A stretch of DNA of 64,000 bases from Microbacterium sp. LCT-H2 (GCF_001866135.1 NZ_MODW01000007.1:1-64000), one strand, 5' to 3'; shown: positions 18,102 to 26,810, counted from the first letter of the stretch. Notes: a model not told the origin generated them from the sequence alone. Numbers and translations: made by a program.

Positions 18102-19793
18102 GTGTCCACAGAGCCACGAGTCATCGCGGGCCGGTACCGCGTCGACGAGCTCATCGGGCACGGCGGGATGGCGAAGGTGTACCGCGGGTACGATTTGACC
18201 CTCGGCCGCGAGATCGCGATCAAGATCCTCGATCCTGATCTCGCCCGCGACACCAGTTTCCGAACCCGGTTCCGGCTGGAGGCACAGTCGGCGTCGCGCA
18301 TGTCGCACCCGTCGATCGTGCGGGTGTACGACGCCGGCGACCCCTCCACGGTCGACAGCTCCTCGGACGAGCCGCCGTACATCGTGATGGAGCTGGTCAA
18401 GGGCACCCTGCTCAAGAAGATCATCGCCGACGGCCCCGTGCCCGTCGAAGATGCGGTGCGCTACGTCGACGGGATTCTCGAAGCGCTGGACTATTCCCAC
18501 CGCGCCGGAGTCGTTCACCGCGACATCAAACCGGGCAACGTCATGGTCACTGACAAGGGCCAGGTGAAGGTGATGGACTTCGGCATCGCCCGCGCGGTGT
18601 CCGACTCCTCCTCGACCGTGGCCGAGACCACTCAGATCATCGGCACTGCCGCCTACTTCTCGCCCGAGCAGGCCAAGGGCGAGCCGGTCGATGCTCGTGC
18701 CGACCTCTACTCCACAGGCGTCGTGCTCTACGAGCTGCTGACCGGACGGCAGCCGTTCCGCGGCGAGTCGCCGGTCGCCGTCGCCTACCAGCACGTCAGC
18801 GAGACACCCGTCCCGCCCTCCGAGGTCAACGAGGAGTCGCCCGCAGCCCTCGACCCGATCGTGTTGCGCGCCCTCGCGAAGGACCCGTATCAGCGGTATC
18901 CGGACGCCGCCCACTTCCGCGCCGCTCTGGACGCCGCGGTGACCGGCGCCGCCCCCACGCGCAAGCAGATCGGCGCCCTGACGAGCGAGCTCTATGGACC
19001 GAGTCCGCGCCAGGCGCAGGAGACGGCGCGGTCCCTGCGACAGCTCAGCACCGACACCACGATGGCCCGCACGCAGTCGGGACCGCCCGTCGCGTGGATC
19101 TGGGCGGGAGTCGCGCTGCTGGCGGTGCTCCTGGCATCCGTGCTGTTCTGGGTCTGGACCATCAGCATGCGCCCCGCCGACGTGCCGAGCACCTCGAGGC
19201 TCGTGCCTGATCTGACGAACGTCGCCTCGGAGCGCGCGCAGGACGACCTCGCCGAACTGGACCTCTCCTCGAAGATCGTCATCGAATCGAGCCCGTCGAT
19301 CGCCGAGGGCAACGTCATCCGCACGGATCCCGAGGGCGGCGTGTCCGTGGAGAAGGGCTCGACGGTCACCCTCTACGTGTCCTCCGGCGAGGAGACGGTG
19401 GTCGTGCCGAAGCTCGAGGGGATGTCCCTCGATGCCGCGACGAAGGCGCTGAAGGCCGCCGGCCTCGAACTCGGCACGGTGACGCGACGCAATGACAAGG
19501 GTCTCGCCGCCAACACGGTGATGACGGCGAGCGAGCAGGCGGAGGCCGAGGTGGCTCCGGGCACCGTCGTGAACCTCGAGGTCGCCAGCGGGAAGGTCAC
19601 GCTGAACAACGTCGTCGGCTGGTCCATGGACTCGGCGACGCAGGCGCTCGACGACCTGGGACTCACTCCGGTGCCGACCGAGGCGCCGGAGTGCCCGGCG
19701 ACGGATCCGGCGACGGTGCACTCGATGTCCATCGCTCCGGGCGATGTCCCCGTCGGGTCGTCGGTCGAACTCCGCTACTGCACCGGGTCCTGA
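18102..19793 (+). CDS. pknB: PASTA-domain serine/threonine kinase PknB
   Basis: The 563-residue receptor kinase has ATP-binding Lys41, HRDIKPGN with catalytic Asp141, DFG at 159-161, and an activation loop with threonines before GTAAYFSPEQ. One membrane helix spans about 329-356. Three PASTA domains follow (about 366-428, 432-497 and 500-560), which in this family sense muropeptides or lipid II. It follows pknA after 44 bases and is the last gene of the wall operon. The substrates are expected to include FhaA, FhaB and MurJ. Confidence 0.96.
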   Translation: MSTEPRVIAGRYRVDELIGHGGMAKVYRGYDLTLGREIAIKILDPDLARDTSFRTRFRLEAQSASRMSHPSIVRVYDAGDPSTVDSSSDEPPYIVMELVKGTLLKKIIADGPVPVEDAVRYVDGILEALDYSHRAGVVHRDIKPGNVMVTDKGQVKVMDFGIARAVSDSSSTVAETTQIIGTAAYFSPEQAKGEPVDARADLYSTGVVLYELLTGRQPFRGESPVAVAYQHVSETPVPPSEVNEESPAALDPIVLRALAKDPYQRYPDAAHFRAALDAAVTGAAPTRKQIGALTSELYGPSPRQAQETARSLRQLSTDTTMARTQSGPPVAWIWAGVALLAVLLASVLFWVWTISMRPADVPSTSRLVPDLTNVASERAQDDLAELDLSSKIVIESSPSIAEGNVIRTDPEGGVSVEKGSTVTLYVSSGEETVVVPKLEGMSLDAATKALKAAGLELGTVTRRNDKGLAANTVMTASEQAEAEVAPGTVVNLEVASGKVTLNNVVGWSMDSATQALDDLGLTPVPTEAPECPATDPATVHSMSIAPGDVPVGSSVELRYCTGS

Positions 19794-19811
19794 CGCGGCA
19801 CGCGCCGCGGC

Positions 19812-20444
19812 TCAGCGCATCAGCGGATCGAGAAGGCCGGAGCGGGCGACGGCCCCCTCGTCGCCGCAGAGGCGCAGCCAGTTGGCGAGGAGCCGGTAGC
19901 CCCCTCGGGTGAGAACGCTCTCCGGATGGAACTGCACCCCGTGCAGCGGCAGCGTCCGGTGCGCCACCGCCATCACGGTGCCGTCCGGGGCGGTGGCGAT
20001 GACCGCGAGATCGTCGGGCAGGTCTGCCGCGGACAGCGCGAGCGAGTGATACCGCCCCACGTCGAAAGGTGAGGGGATGCCCGCGAACAGGGCGGAGCCG
20101 TCGTGGCGGACCGCCGAGACCATGCCGTGCATGACCTGGGGAGCAGACCGGACCGCCGTACCGAAAGCGGCCCCGATGACCTGATGCCCGAGACACACTC
20201 CGAGTGTGGGGACCCCCCGACGCACCGCGATGCGAGCAGCGTCGATCGAAACGCCTGCATCGGCAGGAGCCCCCGGCCCGGGGGAGAGCAGGAGTGCGTC
20301 ATGCGCGCCCAGAAGCTCCTCGATCTCGACCGCCTCGGTCGCATCGGACTCCACGAGCGTGGTGTCCGCACCGAGCTCGCGGAGATAACCCACGAGAGTG
20401 TGCACGAAACTGTCGTGGTTGTCGACCACGAGCACCCTCGTCAT
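19812..20444 (-). CDS. Class I glutamine amidotransferase, TrpG/PabA-type
   Basis: The 210-residue protein has the complete triad of class I amidotransferases: the nucleophile Cys in GVCLGHQVIG, and the His-Glu pair in VQFHPESVLT. The oxyanion region LLSPGPGAP is also present. It supplies ammonia from glutamine to an anthranilate or aminodeoxychorismate synthase, whose large subunit is not nearby. The location next to pknB is conserved in actinobacteria, where it is named trpG or pabA; the present sequence does not decide between them. The start at 20444 overlaps the preceding small gene by four bases and begins MTRVLVVDNHDSF, the standard N-terminus. Confidence 0.93.
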   Translation of the reverse strand: MTRVLVVDNHDSFVHTLVGYLRELGADTTLVESDATEAVEIEELLGAHDALLLSPGPGAPADAGVSIDAARIAVRRGVPTLGVCLGHQVIGAAFGTAVRSAPQVMHGMVSAVRHDGSALFAGIPSPFDVGRYHSLALSAADLPDDLAVIATAPDGTVMAVAHRTLPLHGVQFHPESVLTRGGYRLLANWLRLCGDEGAVARSGLLDPLMR

Positions 20445-20596
20445 TCGACGTCGACTTCGCCCGGGGCGATGAGCGGGCTGACCCAGGGGAACACGTACCA
20501 GAACAGCGCGTACAGCACCGCGGCGATCACCACGAGCAGGATGAGGACGCGCAGCCACCACGGGCCGGGCAGCAGGCGCCAGAGTGCGGCGTACAT
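20441..20596 (-). CDS. 51-residue membrane protein between sortase and amidotransferase
   Basis: The small gene has ATG at 20596 and an ATGA overlap with the amidotransferase start. The product begins MYAALWRLLPGPWWLRV, has one hydrophobic helix (about residues 16-36) with aromatic residues, and ends PLIAPGEVDVE. The upstream AGAGAGAAG is a plausible ribosome binding site. The tight coupling and conserved-looking Trp/Pro N-terminus argue that it is real. I recognise no named family; an accessory role for sortase or for the wall operon is possible but unproven. Confidence 0.75.
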   Translation of the reverse strand: MYAALWRLLPGPWWLRVLILLVVIAAVLYALFWYVFPWVSPLIAPGEVDVE

Positions 20597-20621
20597 GGGT
20601 CTTCTCTCTCCTGGAGGCGGG

Positions 20622-21428
20622 TCACACGGACGGTGCGGCCGGCGGGGGCGGCGGGTCGGTCAGAGCGGGCGGGGGTCCCTCGGCTCGCGGCTGGAAGCTC
20701 TCGAACACCCCGTAGGCGACGATCCTCTCGGCGAGAGAGTACAGCGGTGAACACGCCGTCAGGGTGATGTACTGCTCCCCCGTCTGCTGCTCCGGCATCT
20801 GCGGCACGTCGGCGAGCACGTCGGTCTGCGTCGGCTTCACGTACTCCAGGGTGCGGAACCGGTAGGTGTACCAGCCGTCACGGGTCTCCACGACGATCGC
20901 GTCACCCACGTGCAGCTTGTCGAGCTGGTTGAACGGCTTCCCCCAGGTGGTCCGATGGCCGGCGAGGGAGAAGTTCCCCACCTCTCCCGGCATCTTCGAC
21001 TGCGTGTAGACGCCGATGCCCTTCTGGTCGAGAGTGCGCGCGCGACTCGTGCCACCGTAGATGCCGAAGTTGTAGTCGGCGCCGAACCGGGGGATGTGCA
21101 TCTGTCCGAACCACTCCCCGTCGGCCGGGGCCGCAGGGACGGGCGCCTCGTAGACGGTCTCTCCGTCGTCCGTCTCGACCAGTGGCGGCAGTTCGGGCGC
21201 CTCGCCCGCGGCGAGCTGCTGTGAGATCGCGGCGCCCTCCTCGTTCTTCTGGGCCGCGATGATGATGTCGCCGATCCACATCTGCCACGCGACGAAGAGG
21301 AGGACGACGACGCCCGCGGTCAGGAGGAGTTCGCCGAGCACGCTCGCGAACGTGGCGCGCGACCGTCGTCGCTGCCGCCGTTCGCGCCGCCCCCCAGGCA
21401 CGACAGATGCAGTCATGGGCGTGATCAT
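20622..21428 (-). CDS. srtE: Class E sortase
   Basis: Counting from ATG 21428, the 268-residue protein has a basic N-terminus, one membrane anchor (about 30-50), a linker and a sortase fold. The catalytic residues are His158 (SLAGHRTTWG), Cys226 (TLTACSP) and Arg235 (LAERIVAYG). Class E enzymes of high-GC Gram-positives recognise LAxTG, which matches LAVTG in the 2129-residue protein and LATTG in the metallophosphoesterase of this window. A start at ATG 21416 is possible, as neither start has a strong ribosome binding site. It probably forms an operon with the 51-residue gene and the amidotransferase. Confidence 0.93.
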   Translation of the reverse strand: MITPMTASVVPGGRRERRQRRRSRATFASVLGELLLTAGVVVLLFVAWQMWIGDIIIAAQKNEEGAAISQQLAAGEAPELPPLVETDDGETVYEAPVPAAPADGEWFGQMHIPRFGADYNFGIYGGTSRARTLDQKGIGVYTQSKMPGEVGNFSLAGHRTTWGKPFNQLDKLHVGDAIVVETRDGWYTYRFRTLEYVKPTQTDVLADVPQMPEQQTGEQYITLTACSPLYSLAERIVAYGVFESFQPRAEGPPPALTDPPPPPAAPSV

Positions 21429-21520
21429 ATCCGCCCGACCTGTGCAGCAGGAGTCGGGACACCGCCGATCCGCGTCCTCACGTCTCGTCGGCGCCGAGGT
21501 CTCCCGGGTACAATGACGGC

Positions 21521-21760
21521 ATGGCACGTGACCGCAAGACCGAAGAACCCGCCGTCGAGCGCGCCGAAGGCGACGCCGCTCCCAACGCCGTCTGGTTCAA
21601 GCCGGTGATGATCGGCTTCATGCTGCTCGGCCTCGCGTGGATCCTCGTCTTCTACATCTCGGGCATGCAGTTCCCGATCCCCGGCCTCGACAACTGGAAC
21701 CTGGCCATCGGCCTGGGCATCGCCCTCATCGGATTCCTCATGACCACACGCTGGCGCTGA
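21521..21760 (+). CDS. crgA: Cell division protein CrgA
   Basis: The 79-residue protein has two membrane helices (about 27-47 and 58-75) and the family sequences AVWFKPVMIGFMLLGLAWI and GLDNWNLAIG. CrgA recruits septal peptidoglycan enzymes and coordinates division in actinobacteria. It is divergent from sortase, and its position beside the pkn operon and rhomboid gene is conserved. A strong bidirectional terminator follows its stop. Confidence 0.95.
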   Translation: MARDRKTEEPAVERAEGDAAPNAVWFKPVMIGFMLLGLAWILVFYISGMQFPIPGLDNWNLAIGLGIALIGFLMTTRWR

Positions 21761-21770
21761 CCGCTCAGAA

Positions 21771-21809
21771 CGAAGGAACCCCTCGCCTCTTCGGCGAGGG
21801 GTTCCTTCG
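21771..21809. terminator. Strong bidirectional terminator after crgA
   Basis: A perfect 17-bp stem, CGAAGGAACCCCTCGCC with its complement and a five-base loop, lies 11 bases after the crgA stop. It separates crgA from the DnaA-box cluster. Confidence 0.9.
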
Positions 21810-21829
21810 TCTGTGCGGCAGGCGTGGAG

Positions 21830-21881
21830 TTATCCACAAGTTATCCCCACACTGGGGAGAATTACACCGATGTTATTCACA
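21830..21881 (+). promoter_or_regulatory. Cluster of three DnaA-type boxes outside oriC
   Basis: TTATCCACA (21830-21838, consensus), TTATCCCCA (21841-21849) and TTATTCACA (21873-21881) lie in the same orientation. Their starts are 11 and 32 bases apart, near one and three helical turns. They are followed by two GTTAAC sites (about 21885-21905), like the TTAAC-rich stretch of the main origin. They lie in the gap between the crgA terminator and the stop of the rhomboid gene, a place with no need for a promoter. A DnaA titration or regulatory site is inferred. Confidence 0.7.
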
Positions 21882-21911
21882 GGGGTTAACAACCCTGTTA
21901 ACAACTCAGGA

Positions 21912-22805
21912 TCAGGCCAAAAGGAGCAGGGGCGGCACGACGGCGACGAGGACGATCAACAGCACCACCAGCGCAGCGAGGAAGACGATCTGCCAGGTCC
22001 GCTGGTCGCGGCGCTTCGTCCGTACATAGATGAGCGCCACGAGAGCGCCCGTGATCGCCCCGCCGAGGTGCGCCTGCCAGGAGATGCCGCCGGCGAAGAA
22101 CCCGAAGGCGAAGTTGATCCCGAGGATCACGAGGATCCCCGTGACATTGGCCCCGATGTGGCGCCCGATGATCAGGAGCGAAGCCAGGAGTCCGAAGATC
22201 GCCCCCGATGCGCCGACCGTCCACGTCTCCGGTGCCAGGACGGCCACCGCGACGGATCCGCCGAGGCCGCTGATGAGATACAGCGCGAGGTAACGCGCGC
22301 GCCCCAGCATCGGTTCGAGATTCTGTCCGAGCATCCACAGGGCGAGCATGTTCAATGCGAGATGCACGAAGCCGCCGTGCACGAACAGCACGGTCAGCAG
22401 TCGCCACGGCTCGAACGGCAGGAGGGAGAGGTTGGGGTAGAGGAACGGCGCGTAGAAGCCGAGGGCCTGGATGATCGGGGCGTTGAGCCCGGGGATGAGC
22501 TGCACGAGGCCGATGAACGATGTCACCGCCAGCAGGACGTATGTGATGACGGGCTTGCCGCTGCGCACGGCACCCATGGTCGTGGCCCCACCACCGCGCC
22601 ACCGACGCGCGGCCTTCTTCTGGGCGGGGGTGCGGTTCTTGCGCTCCGCGTTCATGCACTCCGGGCAGATGACGCCGACCGGGGCGGGCGTCTGACACTC
22701 GGGGCAGATGGTGCGCAGGCACCGCTGGCAGAGCACGAAGGACTGCCGATCCGGATGCCGGTAGCAGAAGTTCTCACGGTTGTTCGTGAACTCGGGCGTC
22801 GTCAT
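21912..22805 (-). CDS. Rhomboid-family intramembrane serine protease
   Basis: The 297-residue protein begins with a zinc-ribbon-like segment with Cys pairs (CYRHPDRQSFVLCQRC, CPEC, CPEC), then six or seven membrane helices. The catalytic Ser is in VGASGAIFGL and the catalytic His in AHLGG; the HGGFVHLALNM loop fits the family. Rhomboids cut membrane proteins within the bilayer; no substrate is suggested by the sequence. It lies 21 bases downstream of the cyclophilin gene on the same strand, so co-transcription is likely. Confidence 0.93.
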   Translation of the reverse strand: MTTPEFTNNRENFCYRHPDRQSFVLCQRCLRTICPECQTPAPVGVICPECMNAERKNRTPAQKKAARRWRGGGATTMGAVRSGKPVITYVLLAVTSFIGLVQLIPGLNAPIIQALGFYAPFLYPNLSLLPFEPWRLLTVLFVHGGFVHLALNMLALWMLGQNLEPMLGRARYLALYLISGLGGSVAVAVLAPETWTVGASGAIFGLLASLLIIGRHIGANVTGILVILGINFAFGFFAGGISWQAHLGGAITGALVALIYVRTKRRDQRTWQIVFLAALVVLLIVLVAVVPPLLLLA

Positions 22806-22826
22806 CCGGATCGGCCGTCGCTGTCG

Positions 22827-23384
22827 TCAGGCGGCGACGATGTCGATCGACTGCAGCACGACGGGCTCGATCGGGCGGTCACCCGCAGCCGTCGGGACCG
22901 CGGAGATCGCGTCGACGACCTTGCGCGATGCGTCGTCGGCGACCTCGCCGAAGATCGTGTGCTTGCCCTGCAGCCACGGGGTCGGGTCCGTGGTGATGAA
23001 GAACTGCGAGCCGTTGGTGCCCTCGACCTTGCCGGTGATGGCGTTGCGGCGGAGGCCCGCGTTGGCCATCGCGAGGATGTAGGGCTCGTTGAAGTTGAGC
23101 TCGTTGTTGATCTCGTCGTCGAAGTTGTACCCCGGACCGCCCACGCCCTGGCCGAGCGGGTCGCCGCCCTGGATCATGAAGTTCGGGATGATGCGGTGGA
23201 AGATGACGTCCTTGTAGAGGGGACCCTCGCCCGGCTTGCCGGTGGCGGGGTGCGTCCACTCCTGGGAGCCGTCGGCGAGGCCGACGAAGTTCTTGACCGT
23301 CTTCGGGGCGTGGTCGCCGAAGAGGTTGATGACGATGTCACCGTGGTTGGTGTGCAGAGTTGCGACGTGGGAAGCGTGAACCAT
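22827..23384 (-). CDS. ppiA: Cyclophilin-type peptidyl-prolyl isomerase
   Basis: The 185-residue protein has the cyclophilin core: FHRIIPNFMIQGGDPLGQGVGGPG with the catalytic Arg, then AMANAGLRR, NGSQFFITTDPTPWLQGKHTIFGEV. It has no signal peptide, so it acts in the cytoplasm on proline bonds. The ATG at 23384 is the only reasonable start. The position upstream of a rhomboid gene and near crgA is shared with other actinobacteria. Confidence 0.95.
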   Translation of the reverse strand: MVHASHVATLHTNHGDIVINLFGDHAPKTVKNFVGLADGSQEWTHPATGKPGEGPLYKDVIFHRIIPNFMIQGGDPLGQGVGGPGYNFDDEINNELNFNEPYILAMANAGLRRNAITGKVEGTNGSQFFITTDPTPWLQGKHTIFGEVADDASRKVVDAISAVPTAAGDRPIEPVVLQSIDIVAA

Positions 23385-23530
23385 GCGTTCATTCTCGCAG
23401 AGCTTCCGGTGAGCGGGCCGGGCGTGTACAACGCAGGAGCCGATGATGCAAGGGGCGGGCGATTCCCTCGCCGCATCCAGCCTCTCGTGGCAAGATGGGG
23501 AACCCGTACTCCAATGGACAGGAGAGCATC

Positions 23531-24028
23531 GTGAGCCTCAGCCGCAAGCGGAAGAAGCAGCTTCGTCGTCTTCAGAAGGACGCGAACCAGCTGTGGGAAG
23601 ACCAGCAGGTGCTCGTCGGCCACGCTGCCGACGTCGCTCGTGAGGCGGGTCGCCAGCTCGGCAACTTCAATCGCGAGCAGATCGTCCCGGTGGTCCAGGA
23701 CACGTACAACCGCCGCGTGGCCCCGGTCGTTGACCGCTCGGTCAAGGCCGGAAAGCACGTCGTGGACGACAAGGTCGTCCCGATCGTGGGCGGCGTCGTC
23801 GGCACCGCGCTGACCGCGTGGGACGTCGCCAACGCGAAGCGCCACGGCGTCGAGTACAAGGCCCGCAAGGCCGTCTCGCAGAAGAAGGGTCCCGGTCTCG
23901 GATCCGTCATCGCCATCGTCCTGGGTGCTGCGGCCGCCGTCGGCGTTCTGTACGCCGCCTGGCAGGCGCTGCGGGCCGACGACGAACTCTGGGTCGCCGA
24001 CGACCCGCTGTCGGCTCCCGACGCGTGA
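23531..24028 (+). CDS. Conserved-looking protein with one membrane helix, unknown
   Basis: The GTG at 23531 is preferred over the upstream ATG because AGGAGA lies at the right distance. The 165-residue product is highly basic at the N-terminus (SLSRKRKKQLRRLQKD), has a probably amphipathic centre with repeated Val/Pro segments (VVPIVGGVVG), and a C-terminal membrane helix (about 125-145) followed by an acidic tail. I recognise no family. It overlaps the following deacylase gene by four bases, so the two are translationally coupled. Confidence 0.7.
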   Translation: MSLSRKRKKQLRRLQKDANQLWEDQQVLVGHAADVAREAGRQLGNFNREQIVPVVQDTYNRRVAPVVDRSVKAGKHVVDDKVVPIVGGVVGTALTAWDVANAKRHGVEYKARKAVSQKKGPGLGSVIAIVLGAAAAVGVLYAAWQALRADDELWVADDPLSAPDA

Positions 24029-24507
24029 CCACTCCCGACCCGCACGCGCGGGTGAGGGATGCTGCGGCCGCCCGCGGACTCGACATCGAGATCCGCGAGC
24101 GGCCGCAGGCGCGTAGCCTCGTCGAAGCCGCCGAGATCCTCGGCATCCCGCCGTCCGGCATCGTGAAGACCCTCGTGGTCAAGCGCTCTGACGACACCTA
24201 TCTGTTCGCGCTCATCCCCGGTGGGCGGTCCATCTCGTGGCCGAAGCTGCGGGCCGTCGTGGGAGTGAACAAGCTCCGCCTGCCCGAACCCGAGCTCGCT
24301 CTCGCGGCAACCGGCTACGAGCGCGGAACCATCGTCCCGATCGGCAGCACCACCGACTGGCCGGTCTACGCCGACGCGTCCATCGTCGGCGAGCGGGTCG
24401 CGATGGGAGCGGGCGCGCACGGCTACAGCCTCTTCGTCGACGCCGACGACCTCATCGCGGCGTACGGCGCGACCGTCGCCGACATCTCGGTGCCCGACGA
24501 GCGCTGA
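24025..24507 (+). CDS. YbaK/ProX-type aminoacyl-tRNA deacylase family protein
   Basis: The 160-residue protein has the YbaK/EbsC fold motifs: IVKTLVVKRSDDTYLFALIPGG with the conserved Lys, then GYERGTIVPIGS and a late Gly-Ala-rich strand (MGAGAHGYSLFV). Members hydrolyse mischarged tRNAs such as Cys-tRNA-Pro. The exact substrate cannot be read from sequence. The GTG start at 24025 overlaps the stop of the preceding gene. Confidence 0.88.
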   Translation: MTTPDPHARVRDAAAARGLDIEIRERPQARSLVEAAEILGIPPSGIVKTLVVKRSDDTYLFALIPGGRSISWPKLRAVVGVNKLRLPEPELALAATGYERGTIVPIGSTTDWPVYADASIVGERVAMGAGAHGYSLFVDADDLIAAYGATVADISVPDER

Positions 24508-24521
24508 CGACCGCCGGGACC

Positions 24522-24944
24522 TCAGAGCAGGCCGGCCATCCGCAGCGCGATGTCGACCAGCCGAACGCGCTGCAGCCCGGCGACGGCGGAGAGAGCGAAC
24601 CACTCCGCCCGGTCGGTGGAGCCGTCCGTCTCCCAGCGCAGCTTCCCGCCAGTGACCTCCGCGCGATAGACGATCCGGAGGGTATGCAGGGGATCAGGCG
24701 ACTTCTGCACGCGCCGCCCTGCGGGGATGACACGGGAGTGGATGCCGAGGAGTGAGCCGACGCGGACGGTGTAGCCGGTCTCCTCTCGGAGCTCCCGGCG
24801 CACGGCATCCTCCGGTGGCTCACCCGGTTCCAGTCCCCCGCCGGGAAGCGTCCACGCGATGCGCCGACCCTCCGTCCATCGCGCCAGCAGCAGGCGTCCA
24901 CCCTCGTCGGTGACGACCCCGTATGCGGCGACGCGCAGGTCCAT
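24522..24944 (-). CDS. NUDIX hydrolase
   Basis: The 140-residue protein has a complete Nudix box, beginning GGGLEPGEPPEDAV and ending RRELREETGY, which binds Mg2+ for hydrolysis of nucleoside diphosphate-linked substrates. The substrate is unknown. It converges with the deacylase gene, 14 bases apart, and the start lies in a divergent spacer with the DUF1801 gene. Confidence 0.9.
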   Translation of the reverse strand: MDLRVAAYGVVTDEGGRLLLARWTEGRRIAWTLPGGGLEPGEPPEDAVRRELREETGYTVRVGSLLGIHSRVIPAGRRVQKSPDPLHTLRIVYRAEVTGGKLRWETDGSTDRAEWFALSAVAGLQRVRLVDIALRMAGLL

Positions 24945-25080
24945 GCGTCACACACTATCCGGGTATCGAGCTGCGTCCCGTCGCGTGACGGCGGACGCGA
25001 TCGATCACGAATCGAGAAGCACGGCACCGCGCGTCGTCCTTACGCTGGGAGCATCATCCAGGCCGCACGAGAGGAACATC

Positions 25081-25527
25081 ATGGCCGACACCGAGAAGAA
25101 CTTCACCGCCGAGGAACGCGAGGCCATGCAGGCGGCCGCGAAGGAGGCGCGCACTCGACGCTCGCGGGCCAAGAAGTCGCCGGAGGAACTCCGCGCCGCC
25201 GGGGAGGCCGACCTCAAAGAGGCGGTCGCGAAGCTCACCGACGAGGACAGGCTGCTCGCCGAGAAGCTGCACGCGCTGGTCTCCGAGGTGGCGCCGGAGC
25301 TCGTGCCCCGCACGTACTACGGCATGCCGGCGTGGGGCCGGGACGGCAAGGTGCTGTGCTTCTTCCAGCCCGCGAGCAAGTTCAAGGTCCGCTACGGCAC
25401 CTTTGGATTCGAGCCGATCTCGAACCTCGACGACGGCACCGTCTGGCCGACCGCGTACGCGGTGACCGCGCTCACGGAGCAGGATCTCGAGTTCCTCGCC
25501 GGGCGCATCCGCCAGGCGATCAGTTGA
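25081..25527 (+). CDS. DUF1801-type protein
   Basis: The 148-residue protein has a lysine/arginine-rich N-terminal segment (to about residue 40) and a DUF1801/YdhG-like domain with the typical YYGMPAWGRDGKVLCFFQP and KVRYGTFGF. The biochemical role of the family is not known. ATG at 25081 follows GAGAGGAAC. It is a single gene with no obvious partner. Confidence 0.8.
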   Translation: MADTEKNFTAEEREAMQAAAKEARTRRSRAKKSPEELRAAGEADLKEAVAKLTDEDRLLAEKLHALVSEVAPELVPRTYYGMPAWGRDGKVLCFFQPASKFKVRYGTFGFEPISNLDDGTVWPTAYAVTALTEQDLEFLAGRIRQAIS

Positions 25528-25577
25528 GCTCGAAGAGGGTCTGACGCAGCGGGGTCGCGCGCATTAGCGTGGTGCCT

Positions 25578-26699
25578 GTGAGTACCCTTCCCTTCTCCGC
25601 CGCCGTCTACGCCCGCCGTCTCGCACGCGCGCAGGAGCGCGCCCGGAAGGCCGGCCTCGACGCGATCATCGTCGGCCCCGGCCCCGACCTGCAGTACCTC
25701 CTCGGTGTCGAGGGTGACACCATCGAGCGGCTGACCGCCCTCGTCCTGCCGCCGCAGGGCACGGCGACGCTCATCGTCCCCCGGATGGAGCTCGCCAAGG
25801 TGCGCAGCACGGCCGTCGGAGAGCTCGGACTGACCGTCGCCGATTGGGTCGACGGCGACGATCCGTACGCCCTCGTCGCCGCGGCCACCAGTCCCGTCTC
25901 GCGCGTCGGGGTGTCAGATTCGCTTCCCGCGCTGCACGTCGTGCCGATCGGCGATCGCCTGCAAGCCCGGCTCGAACTCGCCACTCCGGTGCTCCGGGAA
26001 GGCCGGATGGTCAAGGACGAGGAGGAGATCGCCGAATTGCGTCGCGCCGGCGCGGCCATCGATGCCGTGCACCGCCGCGTGCCCGGATGGCTGCGCGCCG
26101 GCCGCACCGAACGCGAGGTCGCCGCCGACATCGCCGCGGCGATCGTGGAGGAGGGGCATCGGACGGTCGAGTTCGTCATCGTCGGGTCGGGGCCCAACGG
26201 CGCCGACCCCCATCACGAGGTCTCTGACCGGGTGATCGAGGACGGCGACATCGTCGTGGTCGACATCGGGGGAGCCGTTCCGAGCGGCTACAACTCGGAC
26301 AGCACGAGGACCTACGTCGTCGGAACGCCCGATCCGGCAGCCGCAGATCGGATCGCCACCCTTGTCCGGGCGCAGCAGGCCGCCGTGGATGCGGTGCGCC
26401 CCGGGGTCACGGCGGCGGAGGTCGACGCGGCCGCCCGGTCGGTTCTCGCGGAGGCGGGGCTCGGCGAGGCGTTCCTACATCGCACGGGTCACGGGATCGG
26501 CGTCTCGGTGCACGAGGAGCCGTACATCGCCCCCGGCAACGACCTCGTGCTCCGCGAGGGCATGGCCTTCAGCATCGAGCCCGGCATCTACTTCGCCGGC
26601 GAATGGGGCGCCCGCATCGAGGACATCGTGGTCGTGACGGCGGACGGCGCCGAGCGCCTGAACACGGCACCGCATGAACTCACGGCGACCGACCGGTGA
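25578..26699 (+). CDS. M24-family Xaa-Pro aminopeptidase
   Basis: The 373-residue protein has a creatinase-type N-terminal domain and a pita-bread C-terminal domain. The metal ligands are in VVVDIGG and SDSTRTYVVG (Asp pair), HRTGHGIGVSVHEEP (His), FSIEPGIY (Glu) and ARIEDIVVV (Glu). It removes N-terminal residues before proline, in the cytoplasm. GTG at 25578 is preferred; a -10-like TAGCGT (25564-25569) sits nine bases before it, with no ribosome binding site, which suggests a leaderless transcript. Confidence 0.93.
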   Translation: MSTLPFSAAVYARRLARAQERARKAGLDAIIVGPGPDLQYLLGVEGDTIERLTALVLPPQGTATLIVPRMELAKVRSTAVGELGLTVADWVDGDDPYALVAAATSPVSRVGVSDSLPALHVVPIGDRLQARLELATPVLREGRMVKDEEEIAELRRAGAAIDAVHRRVPGWLRAGRTEREVAADIAAAIVEEGHRTVEFVIVGSGPNGADPHHEVSDRVIEDGDIVVVDIGGAVPSGYNSDSTRTYVVGTPDPAAADRIATLVRAQQAAVDAVRPGVTAAEVDAAARSVLAEAGLGEAFLHRTGHGIGVSVHEEPYIAPGNDLVLREGMAFSIEPGIYFAGEWGARIEDIVVVTADGAERLNTAPHELTATDR

Positions 26700-26708
26700 G
26701 GGAGAGGA

Positions 26709-26784
26709 TGGTGGAGCCTAGGAGATTCGAACTCCTGACATCCTGCTTGCAAAGCAGGCGCTCTACCAACTGAGCTAAGGCCCC
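26709..26784 (-). tRNA. tRNA-Ala (anticodon TGC)
   Basis: The minus-strand sequence starts GGGGCCTTAGCTCAG. The anticodon stem CCTGC/GCAGG surrounds TTTGCAA, giving TGC. The T-arm has TTCGAAT. Discriminator A is followed by an encoded CCA (26709-26711). It lies 26 bases after tRNA-Ile on the same strand, so the two are one transcript. Confidence 0.97.
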
Positions 26785-26810
26785 GTGAGGGAATTCTTGA
26801 ATTGAAAGGG

